Source: Phyllobacterium lublinensis
GTDB taxonomy: Bacteria; Pseudomonadota; Alphaproteobacteria; Rhizobiales; Rhizobiaceae
DNA: 64,000 nt
Assembly (NCBI RefSeq): GCF_020164435.1
Contig: NZ_JAIUDQ010000001.1
Location: 62,001 to 126,000, forward strand
Direction: 5' to 3'
In this document: positions 37,015 through 47,014 of the stretch, piece by piece
Position numbering within the stretch: the stretch's first letter is position 1
How the letters are laid out: each line of letters begins with the position of its first letter
Notes under the pieces: model-generated
Seen by the model: only the letters and a program-made list of their open reading frames with translations
The model's database searches: none
Told to the model about the DNA's origin: nothing
Made by a program: the position numbers and the translations under genes

Positions 37015-39531
37015 ATGAAGACTGAGGCGCGTGTTGTCGTTATCGGCGGTGGTGTGGTGGGTGTTTCGACACTCTACCATCTGGCCAAGAAGGGCTGGAG
37101 CGATGTGGTTCTCATCGAGCGCAAGGAACTGACATCGGGTTCGACCTGGCATGCAGCGGGCCTGTTGCCTCTCTTCAACATGAGTTATTCGGTCGGCCAG
37201 ATTCACAAATATTCGGTCAAGTTCTATCAGGAACTGCAACAAGAAACCGGCATGAATGTCGGCTTCACCAATTGCAGTAACATACGCCTTGCCCGCACCA
37301 AGGATCGTTGGGACGAGTACCTGTATTATGCGGGTGTCGCCGAAACCATTGGCGTCCCGGTCAAATTGCTGACCCCGGAGCAGGTGAAGGAAATCTGGCC
37401 GCTTGCCGAAATGGATGGCATTCTTGGCGCAATCCAGCACCCCGATGACGGCTACATCCAGCCTGCCGACCTGACGCAGGCTCTGGCCAAGGGGGCACGC
37501 GATCGCGGAGCGACCATCTACCGCTACACCACCGTTCTTGGCATCGAGCAACTGCCATCCGGGCAGTGGCTGGTCAAGACGGACAAGGGCGATATCACAG
37601 CTGAACACGTGGTATCGGCTACCGGCAACTTTGCGCGCAAGACCGGAAAGATGGTGGGCCTCGACGTGCCTGTCATTCCGGTGGAGCACCAATACATCGT
37701 AACCGAACCGCATCCCGCAATCCTTGAGCGCAAGGCAAAAGGGCTACCTGAGATGGGTGTCCTGCGCGAAAGCGACAGTTCCTGGTACATGCGCGAGGAA
37801 AATGGCGGCCTGCTGCTCGGACCTTATGAGAAGGGTGCGCCTGTTTGTTATGTGGATGGTCCCTCGGACGAGAGCGAATATGAGCTGTTCCAGGAGGACC
37901 TTGACCGCCTTGAACCGCATATTGAAACCGCCATCGCACGCGTTCCGGCCTTCGCGGAAGTGGGTATCAAGAAGGTCTATAACGGCGCCATCGCCTATAC
38001 GCCGGATGGTTCCCCGATCATCGGACCTGCGCCGCGCCTGAAAAACTTCTGGCTGAACGAAGGTCATTCCTTCGGTGTGACTGCCGCGGGCGGCGCCGGC
38101 TGGCAGCTTGCCGAATGGATCGTCGAGGGTGAACCTTCCATCGACATGATGGGTGTGGATCCACGTCGCTTCGGACCTTATGCGACCCAAGGCTATCTCA
38201 AGGAGAAGAACGAGGAGGCCTATGCTGAAGTGTTTTCGGTCCACTACCCGGATGAAGAGCGCGTTGCGGCACGCCCGCTGAAGCGTTCCCCATCCTATGA
38301 CCGGCAGAAGGCACTTGGCGCTGTTTTCGGCACCGTTTACGGCTGGGAGCGTGCCAACTGGTTCGCACCTCAGGGCTATGGACTTGACGTTGCAAAACTC
38401 GAAAAACCCGATGTTCTGATGAACCAGAACCATCCGAAGCCCGATGCCGAGGGCAAGGTAAAGGAACTTTGGTCGTTCCGCCGCTCGAACTACTTCGAAC
38501 ATGTCGGACACGAGATCAAGAACGTGACAAACAATGTCGGTCTCCTCGACATGTCAGCCTTTGCGAAGATGGAAGTTTCGGGTCCTGGCGCACGCGCCTG
38601 GCTCGAGTCGATCCTGGCGAATCGCATCCCGAAGAAGCAGGGGCGCATTGCTCTTTGCCACCTCCTCACCAAACTCGGCGGAGTACGTTCGGAGTTTACC
38701 GTCTATGAATGGGCGCCGGGCAAATTCTATCTCGTCTCGGCAGGCGCTTATGAGAACCACGATCACGACTATCTGCACAAGCTGCTGCCGGCTGATGGTT
38801 CGGTCTCGTTACGGCCGATAACCCAGATGTACGGCGTTCTTGTCCTGGCGGGCCCCAAGAGCCGTCAGGTGCTGGAAAAGCTCACCCGTTCGGATCTGTC
38901 AAATGAAGCATTCCCTTGGCTTTCCGGCAAGGAAATCAGTGTGGGCACCGCAACAGCCCACGCCCTGCGTGTCAACTTTGTTGGCGAGTTGGGTTGGGAA
39001 TTGCATCATCCGATCGAACAGCAGAATACCATTTATGATTTGCTGCTTGAGGCCGGTGCGGAGTTTGGCATCAAGCCATTTGGGATCCGCGCCATGACTG
39101 CGATGGCCGTTGAAAAATCATATCGTTTGATCCCGCGCGAATTGTCGATCGAATACAATGCTTTCGAAAGCGGGCTTGATCGCTTCGTTCATCCCAACAA
39201 GGGTGAGTTCATTGGTCGCGACGCTGTGGTCCAAGCACGCGAACAGGGCCTGAAGTGGAACTTCGTCACTCTGGAAGTGCATGTTCCAGGTGTTTCCGAT
39301 GTGGACGCCCGCGGCAGCGAGCCAATTTATGCCAAGGGCGAACTGGTTGGACGGGCTACCCATGGCGGGTACGGCTGGCGCCTCGGCAAGAGTCTTGCGC
39401 TTGCCATGGTCAAGCCGGAATATTCCGGACTCGGTACGGAACTCGAGATCAAGATCCTTGGCAAGACGCACAAGGCAACGGTCATTCCCGAGTCGCCATT
39501 TGACACGGAAAACGAACGCTTGAAGGCGTAG
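37015..39531 (+). CDS. Dimethylglycine dehydrogenase-like flavoprotein (paralogue 1)
   Basis: An 838-residue enzyme with an N-terminal DAO/FAD domain (VVVIGGGVVGVSTLYHLAKKG), a covalent-flavin candidate H46 in GSTWHAAG, an FAO_M region (about 390-450), and C-terminal GcvT domains that bind tetrahydrofolate. This is the dimethylglycine/sarcosine dehydrogenase architecture: an N-methyl group is oxidised and captured as methylene-THF. Substrate may be dimethylglycine, sarcosine or another methylated amino acid. ATG 37015 follows AGAGGATAG. A terminator closes the gene, so it stands alone. Confidence 0.9.
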   Translation: MKTEARVVVIGGGVVGVSTLYHLAKKGWSDVVLIERKELTSGSTWHAAGLLPLFNMSYSVGQIHKYSVKFYQELQQETGMNVGFTNCSNIRLARTKDRWDEYLYYAGVAETIGVPVKLLTPEQVKEIWPLAEMDGILGAIQHPDDGYIQPADLTQALAKGARDRGATIYRYTTVLGIEQLPSGQWLVKTDKGDITAEHVVSATGNFARKTGKMVGLDVPVIPVEHQYIVTEPHPAILERKAKGLPEMGVLRESDSSWYMREENGGLLLGPYEKGAPVCYVDGPSDESEYELFQEDLDRLEPHIETAIARVPAFAEVGIKKVYNGAIAYTPDGSPIIGPAPRLKNFWLNEGHSFGVTAAGGAGWQLAEWIVEGEPSIDMMGVDPRRFGPYATQGYLKEKNEEAYAEVFSVHYPDEERVAARPLKRSPSYDRQKALGAVFGTVYGWERANWFAPQGYGLDVAKLEKPDVLMNQNHPKPDAEGKVKELWSFRRSNYFEHVGHEIKNVTNNVGLLDMSAFAKMEVSGPGARAWLESILANRIPKKQGRIALCHLLTKLGGVRSEFTVYEWAPGKFYLVSAGAYENHDHDYLHKLLPADGSVSLRPITQMYGVLVLAGPKSRQVLEKLTRSDLSNEAFPWLSGKEISVGTATAHALRVNFVGELGWELHHPIEQQNTIYDLLLEAGAEFGIKPFGIRAMTAMAVEKSYRLIPRELSIEYNAFESGLDRFVHPNKGEFIGRDAVVQAREQGLKWNFVTLEVHVPGVSDVDARGSEPIYAKGELVGRATHGGYGWRLGKSLALAMVKPEYSGLGTELEIKILGKTHKATVIPESPFDTENERLKA

Positions 39532-39561
39532 TTTGCCCCATTCTTCGTTCTGACATGAAGG

Positions 39562-39586
39562 CAGCACCTCAAAAAGGTGCTGTTTT
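39562..39586 (+). terminator. Intrinsic terminator of DMGDH-like gene 1
   Basis: CAGCACCT (39562-39569) pairs with AGGTGCTG (39575-39582), loop CAAAA, followed by TTTT. It lies 31 bases after the stop codon. Confidence 0.88.
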
Positions 39587-39669
39587 CATATGCTTGTTCG
39601 CCGTTCAACAGAATGTGAACGAGTTCGAAGTTGCTTTGCGTTTTTGCAATTTGAGTTAGACTTTGGTCT

Positions 39670-40521
39670 ATGTCATCGCGAAGGAAAGCTTTCAGCAGTT
39701 TTCTCACACTGGCGGCGCTGTTGGCCAGTTTTCCAACGCATGCCCAAACGACAGAAACAGATGTCGACGTCGAGCTCGTGCTTGCTGTCGATGCATCGCG
39801 CTCGATGGAGCCGTTCGAGCAAAAAATCCAGCGTGAGGGCTATATTGCCGCTTTCCGCCGCAAGGATGTGATCGATGCCATTCGCGAAGGCGTTCACGGG
39901 CGTGTGGCAATCACATATGTGGAGTGGGCTGGATCGACGGTGCAGCGTACGATCGTTCCGTGGACTCTGGTAGACGACGCCGCGTCTGCGGAACAGTTTG
40001 CGGCGGCCCTTGATAAGCCTATCCCATCGACACAGAGCAGAACTTCGATCTCCGGAGCCATCGATTTCAGCAGCAGCCTGTTCGATGACAACGGCTTCAA
40101 GGGAATGCGAAAGGTAATCGATGTTTCAGGCGACGGCGCCAACAATAATGGTCGTCCTGTTGCCGATGCGCGTGATCAGGCCCTGGCAAAAGGGATTACC
40201 GTCAACGGCCTGCCGCTGATGACTCGCGGCGATTTCTATTCTGATTGGGCGGTGAAGGATCTTGATGTTTATTACAGTAATTGTGTGATCGGCGGACCTG
40301 GAGCGTTCATGATTCCGGTCAATTCCTGGGATCAGTTTCCAGAAGCTGTACGCCGTAAGCTAGTGCTTGAACTCGCCGGTGGTACACTGCCCTTGCAGAA
40401 GGTCGATTGGACGGCGCCCGGCGGTCTGCCTGTCATACTTGCGCAGGACAAACTCGTCTATGATTGCCTGTCCGGGGAGCGGATATGGCAGCGCCGCATG
40501 CAGGACTGGGAGTCCCGCTAA
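39670..40521 (+). CDS. DUF1194 secreted von Willebrand A-like protein
   Basis: A 283-residue protein with a signal peptide (first 25 residues, ending PTHAQ) and a single vWA-like domain whose metal site begins LAVDASRSM (D-x-S-x-S) near residue 38. This is the DUF1194 family of alphaproteobacteria. Probably periplasmic or outer-membrane associated, binding partners through the metal site. Function unknown. Confidence 0.87.
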   Translation: MSSRRKAFSSFLTLAALLASFPTHAQTTETDVDVELVLAVDASRSMEPFEQKIQREGYIAAFRRKDVIDAIREGVHGRVAITYVEWAGSTVQRTIVPWTLVDDAASAEQFAAALDKPIPSTQSRTSISGAIDFSSSLFDDNGFKGMRKVIDVSGDGANNNGRPVADARDQALAKGITVNGLPLMTRGDFYSDWAVKDLDVYYSNCVIGGPGAFMIPVNSWDQFPEAVRRKLVLELAGGTLPLQKVDWTAPGGLPVILAQDKLVYDCLSGERIWQRRMQDWESR

Positions 40522-40577
40522 CAATCCGACGCTGCTGTCGATGCTTCCGTGCAGGCTGATGGAGTTTCCAGCGTTTT

Positions 40578-41576
40578 CTAAGCCGCTATCAATTGCTTGC
40601 GGTCGGCACGCTCCTGCTGCGGCGAACGGCCATAGAGCTCGCGATAGCACTTCGAAAAATGCGACGCTGAGACAAATCCGCAGGCAACTGCAACTTCGAC
40701 TATCGGCATTGACGACTGAATGAGCAGGTGGCGTGCACGATCCAGCCGTATCTCGAGGTAGTAACGGGCAGGCGAGCGTCCCATTTCCTGGCGGAACAGC
40801 CGCTCGATCTGGCGGCGTGACAAGCCGACATGATCGGCGATTTCAATCAAGGACAATGGCTCGGAAAGGCGCGCTTCCATCAGTTCGATGATGGTCAGGA
40901 CCTTGGAATTCTGTACACCGAGGCGTGCGCGTAGTGGCAGCCGTTGACGGTCGTGCGGGCTGCGAACGCGATCCGTCAGAGCCTGTTCGCAGACGCGATT
41001 GACGATATTGTCTCCGAAATCATCACCGATCAGTTTCAGCATCATATCCAGCGCAGCAGTTCCGCCGGCGCAAGTGTAGATATTGCCATCGACTTCGAAG
41101 AGATCGGCATAGACGTCGGCCTTGGGAAAGGACTCGGCAAAGCCCGGCAGGTTTTCCCAATGAATGGCGCAGCGCTTCCCAGAAAGCAGGCCCGCCGCGG
41201 CAAGGATATGCGCACCGGTGCACAGGCCGCCGACGGCGACGCCGCGGTTGAACTCTTCGCGCAGCCACGCGAAAACGGACTTGTTCTGAAATTTCTCGAC
41301 ATGAACGCCCGAGCAGACGAACACCATCGAGGGCCTTTCCTCGCCGGTCAGATATCGCCGTTCGTCTTCCAGGGAGGTTGTGGTGGCGCATTCCACGCCG
41401 TTGGATGCCGTGACGGGCTTTGCGTCAACCGAAGCAAGACGCCAGCGATAGGCCTCGTATCCCAGCATGCGGTTGGCGATACGTAGCGGCTCGATCGCCG
41501 TCGCAAACGCGATCATCGAGAAATTGGGGACGAGGAAAAAAACGAATGAGCGCTTGGTGAGACCGACATGATCCAT
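40578..41576 (-). CDS. GlxA/GbdR-like AraC-family transcriptional regulator
   Basis: A 332-residue regulator: an N-terminal DJ-1/PfpI (class I glutamine amidotransferase-like) sensor domain (FFLVPNFSMIAFATAIEPLR ... GLCTGAHILAAAGLLSG) and a C-terminal AraC helix-turn-helix pair (LSLIEIADHVGLSRRQIERLF; VAVACGFVSASHFSKCYR). This arrangement and the GLSRRQIERLFR helix are very close to GbdR/CdhR, which respond to glycine betaine, dimethylglycine or carnitine in Pseudomonas. ATG 41576 is preferred to an upstream TTG at 41639. Control of the nearby amine-demethylation genes is a strong inference. Confidence 0.88.
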   Translation of the reverse strand: MDHVGLTKRSFVFFLVPNFSMIAFATAIEPLRIANRMLGYEAYRWRLASVDAKPVTASNGVECATTTSLEDERRYLTGEERPSMVFVCSGVHVEKFQNKSVFAWLREEFNRGVAVGGLCTGAHILAAAGLLSGKRCAIHWENLPGFAESFPKADVYADLFEVDGNIYTCAGGTAALDMMLKLIGDDFGDNIVNRVCEQALTDRVRSPHDRQRLPLRARLGVQNSKVLTIIELMEARLSEPLSLIEIADHVGLSRRQIERLFRQEMGRSPARYYLEIRLDRARHLLIQSSMPIVEVAVACGFVSASHFSKCYRELYGRSPQQERADRKQLIAA

Positions 41577-41745
41577 AACGATTCTATGTTCCCGTAATCT
41601 GGCTTCCGGGCCATGTCGCAACTGAAGTAGCACCTTCAAATTAAGCGCGTGGTCCTCTGAGCTTTTTTTCAGATAGAACCATAGAATTATTCTAAATGGA
41701 AGAGATCAAAGCTGTGTCGCAAAAGCGCAGGCATCACATATGATA

Positions 41746-41777
41746 AAGGGAGCAGACGGGCCGTTATCTGCTCCCTT
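41746..41777 (-). terminator. Inverted repeat after the DUF1127-like gene
   Basis: AAGGGAGCAGA (41746-41756) and TCTGCTCCCTT (41767-41777) form an 11-base-pair stem 18 bases beyond the stop of the leftward gene at 41795. Only a short T-rich end follows, so termination may be partial. Confidence 0.6.
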
Positions 41778-41794
41778 GGGTCCTTGGATCATGA

Positions 41795-42049
41795 TCAGTG
41801 CCGCGACTTGAGTTTTTTATGTTCGGTGATCTGGCGCTCGTAAAGGTCTGGCCAGCCGATGTCGCAACGGATATCTTCCGGCAATCCATCCAGCGCCAAC
41901 TCGGTTTCGCGCAGCCGACGTTCGCGGACGTAGACCTGGCGGGCCTGGGCAACGGCATTCGCCAGACGGTGCGTGCGTTCGATGACAATGGTCGCAATAC
42001 GTTCGGCTATGCCCTGCCGAGGTTGATACAGTTCATCGCAAGTGCTCAT
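41795..42049 (-). CDS. Small DUF1127-like protein (84 aa)
   Basis: A short basic protein rich in Arg and Ala with the C-terminal pattern LALDGLPEDIRCDIGWPDLYE, which resembles the L-x2-L-x-D-I-G ending of DUF1127 proteins common in rhizobia. Some DUF1127 proteins act in stress, phosphate or RNA metabolism. Start ATG follows GAGAAGAAAA. It is divergent from the LysR gene. Confidence 0.65.
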   Translation of the reverse strand: MSTCDELYQPRQGIAERIATIVIERTHRLANAVAQARQVYVRERRLRETELALDGLPEDIRCDIGWPDLYERQITEHKKLKSRH

Positions 42050-42183
42050 TTTTCTTCTCCTACCTACGGAGGCAATATGAAGAGCTCCGTTTCATGATCT
42101 TGACTATCGGACGAAGTTGATGTTCAATCAAACGAAATTAAGAAACACTATGTTTCAGAAAAATTGATGGAGGATACGACGCT

Positions 42184-43086
42184 ATGTCAGCACCCATGCA
42201 TCATCCCATCCCGATCCTGGATCTCGATGTGTTACGCACCTTTGCAATGATTGCCGAGACGGGAAGCTTTTCCAGCGCTGCCAATGCAGTCTTCCGCACG
42301 CCCTCGGCCGTCTCCATGCAGATCAAGAAGCTGGAGGAGACACTGGGGCACATTCTGCTCGAGCGCGATGCGCGTTCGGTGAAGTTGACCCCGAGCGGTG
42401 AAGTGCTCCTTGGCTATGCGCGTCGCATGCTTGCGCTTAACCGCGAAACTGTGGCGAAATTCATTGCCCCGACGGTTTCGGGCGTCGTGCGCCTCGGTGC
42501 GCCAGACGATATTGGCGAGCGCGTGCTGCCGTTCGTTCTCAAGCGGTTTGCGGAATCACACCCGGATGTAACCGTCGACGTTGTCATCGATCAAAGCAAC
42601 AGCCTGCGCAAACGCCTGGACGAGCAGCGGCTTGATGTCACGCTGGTGAATGTGAATGAGACGTTGGCCAAAGTCGACGAAATTGAAATTCTGATGACAG
42701 AGGACATCATCTGGGCTGGTGCCAAGTGTGGCACGGCTCATGAGCGTAATCCGCTACCGCTTTCCATGTGGGAAGAGGGCTGCATCTGGAGAGCAAACGC
42801 CATCAGTGCGCTGGAAAGTGCAGGCAGGGATTATCGGGTTGCATATATGAGCGCCCATACGATGGGCCAGCGTGCTGCCATCATTGCTGATCTGGCCGTG
42901 GCCCCATTCTCGAAATTCCTGCTGGACGACAATATGGTGCAGCTCGGCGCGGAGCACGGCCTGCCTGCCCTCGGCGAATCGAAACTTGGGATGCTCGTTG
43001 CCAAGAATGCCGGTGCTCATGTGAAAGCGGTGGCCCAGCATCTGCGTGTTTACTTTGAAGGGTACGAGCGCACGGGCAAGCTTTGA
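42184..43086 (+). CDS. LysR-family transcriptional regulator
   Basis: A 300-residue LysR protein. The helix-turn-helix is in residues 10-70 (LRTFAMIAETGSFSSAANAV ... SAVSMQIKKLEETLG), followed by the periplasmic-binding-like effector domain starting GVVRLGAPDDIGERVLP. It starts 134 bases from the divergent small gene at 41795. Target and effector unknown. Confidence 0.92.
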   Translation: MSAPMHHPIPILDLDVLRTFAMIAETGSFSSAANAVFRTPSAVSMQIKKLEETLGHILLERDARSVKLTPSGEVLLGYARRMLALNRETVAKFIAPTVSGVVRLGAPDDIGERVLPFVLKRFAESHPDVTVDVVIDQSNSLRKRLDEQRLDVTLVNVNETLAKVDEIEILMTEDIIWAGAKCGTAHERNPLPLSMWEEGCIWRANAISALESAGRDYRVAYMSAHTMGQRAAIIADLAVAPFSKFLLDDNMVQLGAEHGLPALGESKLGMLVAKNAGAHVKAVAQHLRVYFEGYERTGKL

Positions 43087-43112
43087 GCCTTCAGCCAACC
43101 GAAACGGTCCTG

Positions 43113-43835
43113 TTACCGGTTCAGGCAGTAGCTTTTCAAGGCCCTGACGAGGTCTACATTCGTCTGCTTTTGCGAGGCGGTTTCGAAGCCGAGCCGCCTT
43201 GCCGCTTCACTGACAGGCGGCATCACTGCCGCGCAGGATGAATGTATTTCACCAAACGGAATGCGGTCCAGCAACGCGCCGGCATTGGCAATATTAATGC
43301 CGGAGCCAGGCATGACCTTGATGCGGCCATTGCTTATGTCGAACGTCGTTTCAAGATCGTCGACGCCCACAAGGGCGGTCAATGACCGGCCAGACGTCAG
43401 GATGCGCTCAAATCCGAGTTCAATGGCGATTTCAACCGCCTCTGCAAGATCAGGAACGAGGTCAAAGGCGCGGTGAAGGGTAACGCCGAGCCCCTCGCAC
43501 TGGCGCATGAGCCGTTCCAATGTCGTGTGGTCGAGCTGGCCATCGGCAAGATTGGCACCGAGAACGACCCCAGCTAAACCGGCGCTGCGTACCGCATCGA
43601 TTTCATGCACCATTGCGTCAGTATCCGCCTCGGAGAAGACGAAATTGCCTGGGCGCGGACGGACCATTGCGTAAACGGGAATTGGTGAAGCAGCGGCTTG
43701 CCGGATCAATCCGGAAGTCGGTGTCAATCCGCCGAGTTCGAGCGAGGAGCACAGTTCGACCCGATCGGCTCCGCCGTTGATGGCGGCTGCCAAGCCCTCG
43801 GAACTGTCCACACAGACTTCCAAAAGGACGCTCAT
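43113..43835 (-). CDS. cutC: CutC family protein
   Basis: A 240-residue TIM-barrel protein of the CutC family: start LLEVCVDSSEGLAAAINGGADRVELCSSLELGGLTPT and later TLHRAFDLVPD and ILTSGRS. CutC was first linked to copper tolerance, a role later questioned. Here it overlaps the ROK kinase gene by 4 bases, suggesting a sugar-related function. The overlap indicates one transcript. Confidence 0.92.
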   Translation of the reverse strand: MSVLLEVCVDSSEGLAAAINGGADRVELCSSLELGGLTPTSGLIRQAAASPIPVYAMVRPRPGNFVFSEADTDAMVHEIDAVRSAGLAGVVLGANLADGQLDHTTLERLMRQCEGLGVTLHRAFDLVPDLAEAVEIAIELGFERILTSGRSLTALVGVDDLETTFDISNGRIKVMPGSGINIANAGALLDRIPFGEIHSSCAAVMPPVSEAARRLGFETASQKQTNVDLVRALKSYCLNR

Positions 43836-44746
43836 TTGGCAGCTTCCATCAATCCGAGGACACCAGCACCGATCAGCCCCGGCTCGATTTTGAGCTGTGC
43901 GGGCACGACCAGGGGTTTGTCGGTTTTTCTAAGAATGCGCGCCCTGACTGCTTCATCCAGGCGCTGGATCAGAGGTACTGAATTGGCCAACCCGCCACCC
44001 ACCGGCACGATCGACGCACCGACGACATTGATCGTCATTGCAAGCGGGCCGCTCACAATGTCGATATAGCAATCAATGGTACGTTCAGCGGCTGGATCGC
44101 CTGCATTCCATTGTGTGATAATCTCCGTGCTGGGTAGTTGCACCCCGTGCAGATGTGCGTGCAATCTCTCCATACCGCGCGCTGCGCCGATGGCGTCGAT
44201 GCAACCGACCTGGCCGCAGCCACACGCAAAACGCGGAATGGCCACCGGCGGATTGCCGGCGAGCGTGGCTGACACCGGTCCGTGCCCCCATTCGCCCGCG
44301 AAACCGCCGGCTCCTTCGTGAATCTTGCCATTGATAACAATGCCGCCGCCAACGCCAGTACCGAGAATGACCCCAAAGACCACGCGATGATCACGGCCTG
44401 CTCCAACAACTGCTTCCGACAGGGCAAAGCAGTCGGCATCATTGGCGATGAGCACCGGCCTTTGCAGCTTCGCGCTGAGATCGGCCATGAGAGTACGTTG
44501 GTGAACGCAAGGTATATTGGCGCAAGTGATCACACCCGTATCGGAATCGACGACGCCTGCAATCGATATGGCAATGAGACTTTTCGGGTCGGCACCGCCG
44601 TCGGCAGCAATCTTGGCGATAACCGATGCAAAGGCGTCAAAGTCATGAAGTGGCGTCGGTACCTTCGGCATCGGTCTGATGTCTTCGGGCGAATAGGCAA
44701 TTGCACCCTTGATGGCCGAACCGCCAATGTCAAAGCAGGCTATCAT
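43832..44746 (-). CDS. ROK-family sugar kinase
   Basis: A 304-residue ROK protein: N-terminal ATP loop ACFDIGGSAIKGAI, GTGVGGGIVINGKIHEGAGGFAGEWGH, and the zinc site CGCGQVGCIDAIG. These are typical of glucose, mannose or N-acetylglucosamine/N-acetylmannosamine kinases. The ATG at 44746 fits the family start; the frame is open to a TTG at 44767. It is operonic with cutC. Confidence 0.9.
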   Translation of the reverse strand: MIACFDIGGSAIKGAIAYSPEDIRPMPKVPTPLHDFDAFASVIAKIAADGGADPKSLIAISIAGVVDSDTGVITCANIPCVHQRTLMADLSAKLQRPVLIANDADCFALSEAVVGAGRDHRVVFGVILGTGVGGGIVINGKIHEGAGGFAGEWGHGPVSATLAGNPPVAIPRFACGCGQVGCIDAIGAARGMERLHAHLHGVQLPSTEIITQWNAGDPAAERTIDCYIDIVSGPLAMTINVVGASIVPVGGGLANSVPLIQRLDEAVRARILRKTDKPLVVPAQLKIEPGLIGAGVLGLMEAAK

Positions 44747-44844
44747 TATGGAGTATTCCGGAATCAATCATCGTTCATGTGTGATAGCGGAAAACCCTTG
44801 GCGGACAAAGCGCTGCTTGCACGATTGCAATAAGGCCATCGTGT

Positions 44845-46929
44845 CTATTCGCGGTTGCGCCGTGCGGCGCGGTCTTCCCGCGACCGCCGCCGCGGCGTCG
44901 CGTCACCGGCGATGCCATCCTGGCTGACGTTCTTGCGTGGCGGCAGCGTTACTGCCTGCGACAGCTTTGGGAAGGGATCAACCTTGTTCGGCATTGCCAT
45001 TGCATTGATGAAGAGCTGCTGGAAGTTCGGCTCCAGTGCAGTCTCGATCTTTTCGATGCGTGCAACTTCGTTTTCAATTTCGCGACGATGGTTGCGATTG
45101 AGAAGCGCCATCAGCGCGCCCGTACCGGCCGCGTTGCCCACCGCCTTCACCTCGGACAGCTCGCAGTCGGGAATGAGGCCGAGCACCATGGCATATTTCG
45201 GATCGATGAAAGAGCCGAAGGCGCCAGCGAAACGAATGGTATCGACCGTCTCGACGCCCTGTTTTTCCATAAGAAGCTTCACACCGGCATAGAGGGCGGC
45301 TTTGGCAAGCTGAATGGCGCGGATATCGTTCTGAGTAACGGTAATGCGCGGCTCGCCGTCACGCAGGAGGTATGAGAAGGTTCGGCCATTGGCAATGATG
45401 CGCGGGCTCCGCTCTGCCATCGTGCCATCAACGACACCGTCTTCCGAGATGATGCCGGCAAGATACATCTCCGCGACAACCTCGATGATCGCCGAGCCAC
45501 AGATACCGGTAACCCCGGTCGTCTTGGCGGCTTCATCGAAACCTTCCTCATCGGACCAGTTGTCAACACCGATGACACGGAACTTCGGTTCGAGGGTCTC
45601 AGGATCTATGCGAACGCGCTCGATTGCGCCCGGGGCAGCGCGTTGTCCGGACGAAATTTCAGCGCCTTCGAAGGCGGGGCCGGTCGGCGAGGAAGCGGCA
45701 ACCACGCGTTTTCTGTTACCGAGGACGATCTCGGCATTGGTGCCGACATCGACGAGCAGCATCATCTTGTCTTGCCGGTAGGGGCCTTCCGACAGCGTGG
45801 CGCCCGCAGCATCGGCACCGACATGACCAGCAATGCAGGGCAACATGTATAGGCGCGCACCACGGGCGACCTCGATATCGATTTCATGCGCCCAGTACTG
45901 CAGCGGTCCCGAGACGGCAAGCGCGAACGGTGCCTGGCCAAGTTCGGTCGGATCGATCCCCAGGAACAGGTGATGCATGATAGGGTTGCCGACGAAGACA
46001 CAGTCGAAAATGTCGTGCCGGTCGACATTGCCTTCCTCGCAGACCTTGCCAATGAGCTTGTTGACCGCGTCGCGGACGGCCTTGGTCATCGCCTCGCGCC
46101 CGTCGGGGTTCATCATCACGTAGGAGACGCGGCTCATCAGGTCTTCGCCAAAGCGGATTTGCGGATTTGATGTGCCGGATGAGGCGACGATACGACCGGA
46201 CAGCAGGGAAACCAGATGCATGGCGATCGTGGTCGAGCCGATGTCGCAGGCTATGCCGTAGGCTTCATTCTTCAGGCCCGGGTACAATCCGATGATGAAT
46301 GGCCTGGAGGAATCCATGTCGCGGTGGATGGCGGCAGTGACGCCCCAATTGCCCTTGCGCAAAATGCCCTGGATCTGAGGGATCAGGTGCGGTGCGATAA
46401 GCAGGTCCTTCCAGCCCCAGTCCTTTTCCAGCATTGCTTTCAAGCGGTCAAGGTCGCCCAGGGGCTTGTGCATGTCGGGTTCGTCCACCTCGACATAGCA
46501 AAGCTGGACGGCGGAATTGCGCTCGATTACGCGGTCGGTGGCAGCTTTGCGAACCACCTGCGCGTTGACCTGCACATCCTGGGGTACGTCAACCACGAGA
46601 TCGCCCTGTATCGTGGCCGAGCAGGAAAGACGACGCCCGTCGGGAAGGCCGCGCACCCGGTCGTAACGATCTTCCTTGGGACCCCTCGGAGAAATGTGGT
46701 CGAGCGAGGAGACGATCTTGTGCTTGGCAAAACTGCCTTCCTGAACTTCCACCTGGCAGCGTCCACAGGTGGCGCGGCCGCCGCAGACGCTCTCAACATA
46801 AACACCAAGGCTGCGCGCCGCTTCGAGAATGGGCGTGCCGACGGCAAAGCGTCCGCGCTTACCCGATGGCATGAAGAGAACCAGCGCTTCCTTTGCCGAT
46901 GTCTCCGGTGCTTTCACGGGTGCATTCAC
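44845..46929 (-). CDS. RamA/RACE-type reductive activator of corrinoid proteins (2Fe-2S + ASKHA, DUF4445)
   Basis: A 694-residue protein. The N-terminal 2Fe-2S ferredoxin domain has cysteines C49, C55, C58 and C103 (C-x5-C-x2-C...C). A linker and a large ASKHA ATPase domain follow (IACDIGSTTIAMHLVSLLSG; LLVDVGTNAEIVLGN), ending in an Arg-rich tail (RRRSREDRAARRNRE). RACE proteins use ATP and ferredoxin electrons to bring cob(II)alamin back to cob(I)alamin in methyltransferase systems. Last gene of the leftward operon with the MtrH-like and MetF-like genes. Confidence 0.92.
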   Translation of the reverse strand: MNAPVKAPETSAKEALVLFMPSGKRGRFAVGTPILEAARSLGVYVESVCGGRATCGRCQVEVQEGSFAKHKIVSSLDHISPRGPKEDRYDRVRGLPDGRRLSCSATIQGDLVVDVPQDVQVNAQVVRKAATDRVIERNSAVQLCYVEVDEPDMHKPLGDLDRLKAMLEKDWGWKDLLIAPHLIPQIQGILRKGNWGVTAAIHRDMDSSRPFIIGLYPGLKNEAYGIACDIGSTTIAMHLVSLLSGRIVASSGTSNPQIRFGEDLMSRVSYVMMNPDGREAMTKAVRDAVNKLIGKVCEEGNVDRHDIFDCVFVGNPIMHHLFLGIDPTELGQAPFALAVSGPLQYWAHEIDIEVARGARLYMLPCIAGHVGADAAGATLSEGPYRQDKMMLLVDVGTNAEIVLGNRKRVVAASSPTGPAFEGAEISSGQRAAPGAIERVRIDPETLEPKFRVIGVDNWSDEEGFDEAAKTTGVTGICGSAIIEVVAEMYLAGIISEDGVVDGTMAERSPRIIANGRTFSYLLRDGEPRITVTQNDIRAIQLAKAALYAGVKLLMEKQGVETVDTIRFAGAFGSFIDPKYAMVLGLIPDCELSEVKAVGNAAGTGALMALLNRNHRREIENEVARIEKIETALEPNFQQLFINAMAMPNKVDPFPKLSQAVTLPPRKNVSQDGIAGDATPRRRSREDRAARRNRE

Positions 46930-47014
46930 GATCGATCTCCAAAACGTTCAGGCGAGGGGCAGTATATCTGCCCACCGCCTTATTAGGCTGCGCTGTTTGC
47001 TAAACGCAAACGGC

